The notes under the pieces are model-generated. The model saw nothing but the letters and a program-made list of their open reading frames with translations. It was not told the origin of the DNA and made no database searches. Made by a program: the position numbers and the translations under genes. 64,000 bases of DNA from Euryhalocaulis sp050486445. Lineage in GTDB: Bacteria > Pseudomonadota > Alphaproteobacteria > Caulobacterales > Maricaulaceae. Below, one piece after another: positions 58,617 through 64,000 of the stretch (position 1 is its first letter; every line of letters begins with the position of its first letter). The stretch lies in NCBI GenBank assembly GCA_050486445.1, contig JBJHDH010000001.1:117196-181195 (forward strand), given 5' to 3'.

Positions 58617-59471
58617 TCAGGGCGTGAGCGCAGCGTCCTCCAGGCCATCGCGCTCGCGGCCGCCGAAGACCGCCGCGACACAGGCCGCGAAAGCGCCGGC
58701 CAAAAGCGCGAGAAAGGTGGCGATGGCCAGCGTTGCGCCAGCGGCGCGGATCGCATCGGCGCTATCACGCGCGGTCTCTTCTGCGGCGCGAAGATCGGTC
58801 AGCGCAGCATCTACACGGGTCTCTGCCTCGCCGGCGCCGATGCCGGCCTGCGCGGCCACGAGCGTGACCAGATAGTCCCGGTCAGGGGCGGAAACGCCCG
58901 CCCCCCCATCCGCCAGTCCGCGGGCGAAGATACGCCGCGACTCGGCGCGGGCGGCCTCCGTAGCCGCCGGGCTGGCCCCCCGGAAAAGCCGGTCGGAGAA
59001 ATAGTTCAGCGGGTCGGCCTCCTCTCCCTGGGTCATCACCGCCGCTGTCGCGGCGTGCGCGCCAATGGCGCCGGCGGCGCCGATTCCCCCGCTCAGCACC
59101 GTGAAGACCAGTAGTGTTGAGAGAGCCCATGTCAGCAGGCCATGAGCAGTGTCGCGGAAAAAGACTTCGTCGCGCTGGATCGACCAGCGGACCCGGAGCC
59201 TGCCCGCGAGATATCCCCCCAGCGCGGACGCCGCGATCTGGACGAAAATCAGCCAGATTACAGTCACCACGCCGATAGTCGCGAGGGAGAGCCCCTCGCC
59301 CGTGAAGGGCGAGAAGCTGGCGAAGCCGAAAGCAGACCCCAGAATCAGCAAGGCGGCGGTTAGCGCGCCGGCCGCCATGGCGCCGGCGATGATCGCCGGC
59401 CAGCTGACAGCCGATTTCGACCAGCCGCCCGAAGGGCCGGAAGGCGCGGCGACGATGAGGGTATCGGCCAT
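58617..59471 (-). CDS. Conserved multi-pass inner-membrane protein
   Basis: A 284-residue membrane protein. About five helices are seen: about 22-50 (VSWPAIIAGAMAAGALTAALLILGSAF), 62-90 (LSLATIGVVTVIWLIFVQIAASALGGYLAG), 110-135 (TAHGLLTWALSTLLVFTVLSGGIG), with a soluble stretch of about 100 residues rich in Ala/Glu, and a final helix (ATLAIATFLALLAGAFAACVAAVFGG). The WPAIIAGAMAAGALTAALLILGSAFG start is shared by a family of uncharacterised alphaproteobacterial membrane proteins. It follows a 24-residue membrane peptide gene by 9 bases. Its function is unknown. Confidence 0.75.
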   Translation of the reverse strand: MADTLIVAAPSGPSGGWSKSAVSWPAIIAGAMAAGALTAALLILGSAFGFASFSPFTGEGLSLATIGVVTVIWLIFVQIAASALGGYLAGRLRVRWSIQRDEVFFRDTAHGLLTWALSTLLVFTVLSGGIGAAGAIGAHAATAAVMTQGEEADPLNYFSDRLFRGASPAATEAARAESRRIFARGLADGGAGVSAPDRDYLVTLVAAQAGIGAGEAETRVDAALTDLRAAEETARDSADAIRAAGATLAIATFLALLAGAFAACVAAVFGGRERDGLEDAALTP

Positions 59472-59480
59472 GTCCGCTCT

Positions 59481-59555
59481 CTAGAAGATTATAAGAAGAA
59501 GGATGATGAGCGGGATCGGAACCCCGAACAGCCAGAGCAGGATCGCCTTGCCCAT
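59481..59555 (-). CDS. 24-residue membrane peptide
   Basis: A tiny gene encoding MGKAILLWLFGVPIPLIILLLIIF, written here in full as two parts: MGKAILLWLFGVP and IPLIILLLIIF. It has a strong ribosome binding site (GGGAGGCATGCGTT then ATG at 59555) and a single hydrophobic helix. Similar MGKxILLWLxGVPIPxII peptides occur widely in alphaproteobacteria, often annotated only by small-ORF searches. It lies 9 bases upstream of the membrane protein gene at 59471, so the two are probably cotranscribed. Confidence 0.75.
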   Translation of the reverse strand: MGKAILLWLFGVPIPLIILLLIIF

Positions 59556-59644
59556 AACGCATGCCTCCCATTCGCCCCTTGCAGATGGAGCTTTGACGTG
59601 AAAGCGCATGAGCGCGAAAGCTGTTCCCGAAAACCGCCATGGGA

Positions 59645-59734
59645 TGGCGGTGAGGGTGGGATTCGAACCCACGAGACGGTTTCCCGCCTACACGCGTTCC
59701 AGGCGTGCGCCTTCGACCACTCGGCCACCTCACC
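59645..59734 (-). tRNA. tRNA-Ser (anticodon GGA)
   Basis: Read on the minus strand: acceptor arms GGTGAGG and CCTCACC, anticodon stem CACGC/GCGTG around loop CTGGAAC (anticodon GGA, reading UCC/UCU), a long variable arm typical of class II tRNAs, T-arm GGGTTCGAATCCC and an encoded CCA after discriminator G. Confidence 0.95.
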
Positions 59735-59877
59735 ATCCGCGCGGCGGACCGTCAGGGCCGGACGCGAAGGCGCGCTTATATCCCCGCGCCAGACCCCGCT
59801 TCAACCGCTTCATCTGAATCCGCTTCTGGCCCGCGCCGCCCCTGAAGGATATGATGATTGTCCACAGGGGCCGAGCC

Positions 59878-60510
59878 ATGCTGACCGAGCAGCAGACATC
59901 CTCCGCGCCGGCGCTGAAACCGGCTTCCGGCATGCTTCACGCCGTCAACGGCCGGCCCTTGCGCGGCCCCTGGCCTGAAGGGCTGCGCGTCGCCGATTTC
60001 GGCATGGGCTGTTTCTGGGGGGCGGAGCGCCTGTTCTGGCGCCTGAAGGGCGTCTGGGTCACCGCCGTTGGCTATCAGGGCGGCCATACGCCTGACCCGG
60101 CCTATCGCGAGGTGTGCGGCGGCGAGACCGGCCATGCCGAGATCGTGCGCGTGATCCACGACCCGGCCCGGATTTCCTATGACACGCTGCTGCGCGCGTT
60201 CTGGGAAAACCACGATCCGACCCAGGGCATGCGTCAGGGGAACGATGTCGGCGCGCAATACCGTTCCGCCATCTTCACGCATGGCGACGACCAGTTGCGC
60301 GCGGCGCTGATGAGCCGCGAGGCGTATCAGGCGGCGCTGAACGCCGCCGGTTATGGACCCATCACCACCGAGATCGCGCCCGCGCCGGACTTCCATTTCG
60401 CCGAGGACGGCCACCAGCAATATCTGCACAAGAATCCCGGCGGCTATTGCGGCCTGGCCGGATGCGGAATCGCCTGCCCGGCTCCCGAACCCGTGCTTCA
60501 GGACCGCTGA
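59878..60510 (+). CDS. msrA: Peptide methionine (S)-S-oxide reductase
   Basis: A 210-residue MsrA that repairs oxidised methionine with thioredoxin. The catalytic Cys is in FGMGCFWGAERLFWRL (about residue 45), followed by GVWVTAVGYQGGHTPDPAYREVCGGETGHAEIVRV and HDPTQGMRQGNDVGAQYRSAIF. The C-terminal CGLAGCGIACP holds the resolving cysteines. The start is ATG 59878; an upstream ATG at 59851 in the same frame would add 9 residues but lacks good ribosome spacing. Confidence 0.93.
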   Translation: MLTEQQTSSAPALKPASGMLHAVNGRPLRGPWPEGLRVADFGMGCFWGAERLFWRLKGVWVTAVGYQGGHTPDPAYREVCGGETGHAEIVRVIHDPARISYDTLLRAFWENHDPTQGMRQGNDVGAQYRSAIFTHGDDQLRAALMSREAYQAALNAAGYGPITTEIAPAPDFHFAEDGHQQYLHKNPGGYCGLAGCGIACPAPEPVLQDR

Positions 60511-60570
60511 AGCGGGGAGTGGCGAAGCGGCGCGTGGCGTCCGGCGTCCGCCCGCTCTAGATTGCGCCCG

Positions 60571-61377
60571 ATGACGGTCCCGTCCCCCGATCCTGCTCTG
60601 TCCGCCAATACGGCTTCCAATGCGGCGCGCACCGTGCCGTTTGGCGCGCGCGACGTGGATGCGCGTGAAAAGCCCGCGCTGGTGCGCGGCGTGTTCGACG
60701 CCGTGGCCGGGCGCTATGATTTGATGAACGATCTGATGTCCGGCGGCGCGCACCGCATCTGGAAAGACATCGTAATCGCGAAGGCCAATCCGCGGCCGGG
60801 CGAACTGCTGCTGGATGTCGCGGGCGGCACGGGCGATCTGGCCCTGCGCTGGCTGAAACTGGGCGCGCGCGCGGCGAAGCGGCGCGGCGGACCGGCCCCG
60901 CGCGCCATCGTCGCCGACATCAACGCCGACATGCTGGCGGCCGGGCGCAAGCGGCGCGGCGCGGAACATGCGCTCTGGGCGCAGATCGACGCCGAAGCGC
61001 TGCCTTTCCCGGACCGCAGCATTGACTGCGTCACGATCGGTTTTGGCATCCGCAATGTGACGGACCGGGCGGCGGCGCTGTCTGAGGCGCGGCGCGTGCT
61101 GCGCCCCGGCGGGCGGTTCCTGTGCCTGGAAATGTCGCATCCCACGACCGCGGCGCTGGACCGGCTCTACCGGCTCTATTCCGGCCGGATCATCCCGGCG
61201 CTCGGCCGCGCCGCCGCCGGGACGGCCGAGCCCTATCGTTATTTTGTCGAGAGCATCCGCCGCTTCCCGGATCAGGAGGTGCTGGCCGCCGAGTTGCGCG
61301 CCGCCGGGTTCGGAAATGTTTCGTATATGAACTTTGGCGGCGGCGTGGCCGCGCTGCATACCGGCTGGGCGCTCTGA
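60571..61377 (+). CDS. ubiE: Ubiquinone/menaquinone C-methyltransferase UbiE
   Basis: A 268-residue class I SAM methyltransferase for ubiquinone ring C-methylation. Signatures are VRGVFDAVAGRYDLMNDLMSGGAHRIWKD (about 42-70), LLDVAGGTGDLALRW (SAM motif I, about 83), IVADINADML, DAEALPFPDRSIDCVTIGFGIRNVTD and LRPGGRFLCLEMS. The start is ATG 60571, not the TTG at 60562. Its stop overlaps the ubiB start as TGATG, a one-base overlap that couples translation. An insertion of about 10 residues rich in basic residues (RAAKRRGGPAP) lies after motif I. Confidence 0.95.
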   Translation: MTVPSPDPALSANTASNAARTVPFGARDVDAREKPALVRGVFDAVAGRYDLMNDLMSGGAHRIWKDIVIAKANPRPGELLLDVAGGTGDLALRWLKLGARAAKRRGGPAPRAIVADINADMLAAGRKRRGAEHALWAQIDAEALPFPDRSIDCVTIGFGIRNVTDRAAALSEARRVLRPGGRFLCLEMSHPTTAALDRLYRLYSGRIIPALGRAAAGTAEPYRYFVESIRRFPDQEVLAAELRAAGFGNVSYMNFGGGVAALHTGWAL

Positions 61378-62939
61378 TGGGCGATTTCGGCGCGGCCCTG
61401 AGGCTTGTGCGGGCCGGTTTCGTGCTGGCGCGGCACGATGCGCTGCTGCCGCGCGAATATCAGGCGAAGCTGCCGCCCTGGGCGCGCGGTTTTGCCCGCC
61501 TCACGCGCCTCATCGCCCGGCCGCGGCGTGCGGATAATCCGGGCGAGCGCTTCGCCCGCGCGCTGGAGCAACTCGGCCCCACCTATGTGAAGCTGGGCCA
61601 GTTTCTGGCTACGCGGGCGGACATATTGGAACCGCGCTTCGCCGCCGGACTGGCGCGGCTGAAGGACAATGCGCCGCGCTTTTCACAGGCGGAGGCGCGC
61701 GCCGCCATCGAGGCGGAGTTCGGCCAGAGCACAGAGACGCTCTATGCCGAACTGGGCGAGGCAGTCGCCGCCGCCAGCGTGGCGCAGGTGCATCGCGCCG
61801 TATCGCCCGACGGGCGGGATGTGGCGGTGAAAGTGCTGCGCCCCGGCGTCGAGCAGCGCCTGGCGCGCGATGTCGAATCCTTTCGCCTCGCCGCGCGGAT
61901 GCTGGAGCGTTTTGTTCCCTCTGCCCGCCGTCTGGAGCCCGGCGCCTTTGTCGAGACGCTGGCGCGGTCGCTGGCGCTGGAGATTGATTTGCGGCTGGAG
62001 GCGGCGGCGGCGGCTGAAATGCTGGAAATCGCCTCCACCATGGACGGCGTGCGCGCCCCGGCGCCGGACTGGCCGCGCTGCGGCCGCCGGGTGATGACCA
62101 CCGAATGGATCGACGGCGCGCCGCTCAGCGATCCGGACGCGCTGGCGCAAAGCGGCGTGGACCGGCGCGCACTCGCCGCGCGCGTTATGCGGATGTTCCT
62201 GTCAAGCGCGCTGGAGTTCGGCGTGTTTCACGCCGACATGCACGAGGGCAATCTGTTCGTGGCGCCGGACGGCGCGCTGGTGCTGGTGGATTTCGGTATT
62301 ATGGGCCGGCTCGGCCCGGCCGAACGGCGCTATCTGGCCGAGATCATCTTCGGCTTTCTGGAACGCGATTACGACCGCGCGGCGCGCGCGCATTTCGACG
62401 CCGGCTATGTGCCGGCCGGGTTCGCGCACGCCGAATTCGCCGCCGCCCTGCGGGCGGTGGGCGAGCCGATTTTCGGCAAGACCGCGCGCGACGTGGCGAT
62501 GAGCCGCGTGCTGCTGCAACTCTTCGAGATCACCGAACTGTTCGACATGCGGCTGCGCCCCGAACTGGTCCTGCTGCAAAAAACGATGGTGCAGGCCGAA
62601 GGCGTGGCCCGCGCGCTCGACCCGGAGCTGGACATCTGGGCGGTCTCGCGCCCGGTGGTGGAGCGGTTTCTGCGCCGCGAACTGGGGCCGGAAGCCATGC
62701 TGGAAGAGGCCGTGACAGACCTGCGGCGGCTGCGCGACGCGGCGCGCGACCTGCCCCGTACGATGGAAGACATGCGTAGTCTGGCCGCCGCATGGCGCAA
62801 TGGCGCGGTAGCGCTGGATACGAAGACGGTGGACGCGCTGTCGCGCCGCATGGCGCGCTCGCGCCGCGGCCTCACATTCGCGCTTTGGGCCGCGGCGCTG
62901 GCCGTGCTCGCCGCCACGGCCATTCTGGAGCTGGGTTAG
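61377..62939 (+). CDS. ubiB: Ubiquinone biosynthesis ABC1/ADCK-family kinase-like protein UbiB
   Basis: A 520-residue UbiB protein. GPTYVKLGQFLATRADIL (the KxGQ motif, about 70), the Ala-rich loop AVAAASVAQVHRAV (about 128), the catalytic-like DVAVKVLRPGV lysine region, FGVFHADMHEGNLFV (about 284) and LVDFGIMG (about 303) match. Two C-terminal membrane helices follow (FALWAAALAVLAATAIL). It supports coenzyme Q synthesis, perhaps as an ATPase extracting lipid intermediates. It begins within the last bases of ubiE. A palindromic repeat follows the stop. Confidence 0.95.
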   Translation: MGDFGAALRLVRAGFVLARHDALLPREYQAKLPPWARGFARLTRLIARPRRADNPGERFARALEQLGPTYVKLGQFLATRADILEPRFAAGLARLKDNAPRFSQAEARAAIEAEFGQSTETLYAELGEAVAAASVAQVHRAVSPDGRDVAVKVLRPGVEQRLARDVESFRLAARMLERFVPSARRLEPGAFVETLARSLALEIDLRLEAAAAAEMLEIASTMDGVRAPAPDWPRCGRRVMTTEWIDGAPLSDPDALAQSGVDRRALAARVMRMFLSSALEFGVFHADMHEGNLFVAPDGALVLVDFGIMGRLGPAERRYLAEIIFGFLERDYDRAARAHFDAGYVPAGFAHAEFAAALRAVGEPIFGKTARDVAMSRVLLQLFEITELFDMRLRPELVLLQKTMVQAEGVARALDPELDIWAVSRPVVERFLRRELGPEAMLEEAVTDLRRLRDAARDLPRTMEDMRSLAAAWRNGAVALDTKTVDALSRRMARSRRGLTFALWAAALAVLAATAILELG

Positions 62940-62948
62940 GTGCACAAT

Positions 62949-62973
62949 CCTCCCTGCGCGTAGCGCGGGGGAG
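62949..62973. repeat. Family C palindromic repeat, copy 3
   Basis: CCTCCC and GGGGGAG flank TGCGCGTAGCGC after the ubiB stop, between convergent genes. Its core (GCGCGTAGCGCG) equals that of the copies at 33024 and 40586. Confidence 0.75.
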
Positions 62974-62998
62974 ATCACCCTGCTTCGCCGATTTCCAA

Positions 62999-64000
62999 CT
63001 ACTGCCCCACCCGGGCGATCAGGGCGCCGAGCGGGTCGTCCTCGCGCGGGGTCTGGCGCGTGACCGCCGCCGCCGGCGCCTGCGGCGCCGCTTCGGGGTC
63101 GGGCAACACCCAGTCGCCCGGCGCGGGCGCGGCCTCGGGCGCGGGCCGGTATGCGGGCTGGGACTGAAACTCCAGCCGGGCCTGCAAGGCGGCGGTGAAG
63201 GATGGCGCCGCCTGCATGAACCGGCCCCAGATTTCGGCGGGCAGCGTGCCGCCGGTGACATCGGTCATCGGTTTGAAATCGTCATTGCCGACCCAGACCA
63301 GACCCGTCACGCCATCGGCATAGCCTGCGAACCAGGCGTCGCGGAATCTGTCGGTCGTGCCTGTCTTGCCGCCGACATCGCGGCCCGGGATCGCCGCGCG
63401 GCGGCCCGTGCCCCGCGCCGTGACGCCGGCCAGCAGATCGCGCATCTGCGCAAGCGCCCAGGGCTCGACGGCGCGGCCGGGGCCAGAGCCGCGGCGCTCG
63501 TAAATCACCTCGCCCTGCGGCGTGCGGATGCGCGTCACCCCATGCGGGATCACGCCCATGCCGCCATTTGCGAAGGGAACATAGGCGGCGGCCAGTTCCA
63601 GCGGCGTCACCTCCTGCGCGCCCAGCGCCAGCGCCGCCTCCTGCCGCAGCGGCGAGACAATGCCCAGCCGCCGAGCCGTGCGCGAGACCGCCGCCAGTCC
63701 GGTTTCCTGCGCCAGACGCACCGCGACGCTGTTCGAAGACTGCTCGAAGGCGCGGCGCAGCGTTATGTCGCCCTCATAGCGGTTGTTGTAATTGCCCGGC
63801 GCATAGTCGCCGAAGCGCACCGGACCATCCAGCCGCACGGTGTCGGGCGTCAGTCCCGCCTCGATGGCCGCCAGATAGACGAAGGTCTTGAACGCCGAAC
63901 CCGGCTGGCGCCGCGCCTGGCTGATGCGGTTGAACTGGCTGCGGTCATAGGCGCGGCCCCCGGCCATCGCCAGCACGCCGCCATCGGGGTCCAGCGCCAC
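62999..64000 (-). CDS. PBP1A-type penicillin-binding protein, C-terminal part (cut by window edge)
   Basis: The last 333 residues of a class A penicillin-binding protein; the glycosyltransferase half lies beyond 64000 and the frame is open at the edge. The transpeptidase motifs are all present in order: SxxK in RQPGSAFKTFVYLAA, SxN in FEQSSNSVAVRLA and KTG in VGGKTGTTDRFRDAWFAGY, followed by VWVGNDD and a proline/alanine-rich tail. It crosslinks peptidoglycan. With lppC at 20617 an LpoA-PBP1A pair is present, although they are not adjacent. Confidence 0.93.
   Translation of the reverse strand: MALDPDGGVLAMAGGRAYDRSQFNRISQARRQPGSAFKTFVYLAAIEAGLTPDTVRLDGPVRFGDYAPGNYNNRYEGDITLRRAFEQSSNSVAVRLAQETGLAAVSRTARRLGIVSPLRQEAALALGAQEVTPLELAAAYVPFANGGMGVIPHGVTRIRTPQGEVIYERRGSGPGRAVEPWALAQMRDLLAGVTARGTGRRAAIPGRDVGGKTGTTDRFRDAWFAGYADGVTGLVWVGNDDFKPMTDVTGGTLPAEIWGRFMQAAPSFTAALQARLEFQSQPAYRPAPEAAPAPGDWVLPDPEAAPQAPAAAVTRQTPREDDPLGALIARVGQ

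Noticed and set aside
59489..59728. 79-codon minus-strand frame MAEWSKAHAWNACRR...
   Set aside because: This is the familiar false frame produced by translating a tRNA-Ser gene.

Overview
The window is a 64-kb piece of a high-GC alphaproteobacterial chromosome. The evidence is the gene neighbourhoods: lppC/rsmI/yraN, phoR-phoU-phoB, rppH beside a divergent polysaccharide deacetylase, ubiE-ubiB and sua5. A very large TonB receptor, PQQ enzymes and aromatic catabolism suggest an aerobic, Caulobacterales/Hyphomonadaceae/Sphingomonad-like lifestyle, but the genus cannot be named from sequence alone. There is no prophage, insertion sequence or CRISPR array.

Layout. 1-6.7 kb: a minus-strand block with a 3-hydroxybutyrate dehydrogenase, an ABC transporter plus lipocalin-like protein (AttEFGH-like) and a GlcD-type FAD oxidase. 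6.8-11.8 kb: a TonB receptor divergent from a PQQ sugar dehydrogenase across an AT-rich, dyad-rich promoter region. 11.8-13.05 kb: an AT-richer Mrr-like nuclease gene next to tRNA-Arg(CCT) and a duplicated tRNA 3' end. 13.2-20.6 kb: a plus-strand aromatic cluster (gallate/protocatechuate-type extradiol dioxygenase, XRE regulator, LigM-type tetrahydrofolate O-demethylase, TauD-type dioxygenase, MetE-like methyltransferase, VOC protein). 20.6-23.2 kb: housekeeping lppC, rsmI, yraN. 23.3-41 kb: a second catabolic region with two PQQ dehydrogenases (one with a fused haem c, one with a separate cytochrome c), a TAXI-TRAP transporter, three small NTF2-like or similar proteins, maleylacetate reductase, a second MetE-like protein, a LinE/PcpA-type hydroquinone dioxygenase and a secreted-protein operon (unknown family, two DUF6152 proteins, an alpha/beta hydrolase). 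40.6-43.4 kb: a polyamine operon (deoxyhypusine-synthase-like plus type III ornithine decarboxylase) behind a structured leader. 43.5-46.4 kb: phoR-phoU-phoB with a clear Pho box. 46.5-64 kb: mainly housekeeping genes (ModE-like, rppH, moeB, an EAL protein, two Nudix hydrolases, rmuC, sua5, thiolase, tRNA-Ser, msrA, ubiE, ubiB and the C-terminal part of PBP1A).

How the genes may work together. LinE-type cleavage of a hydroquinone gives a maleylacetate-level product, maleylacetate reductase converts this to 3-oxoadipate, and the TRAP-TAXI system could import a precursor. The LigM-like enzyme would move aromatic methyl groups onto tetrahydrofolate, and the two MetE-like proteins are plausible methyl acceptors or donors in the same methyl economy. 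Periplasmic PQQ enzymes and the TonB receptor fit oxidation and uptake of the substrate. The substrate itself is not visible; a methoxylated, lignin-derived phenol or hydroquinone is the best inference.

Several families of short palindromic intergenic repeats sit directly behind stop codons throughout the window.
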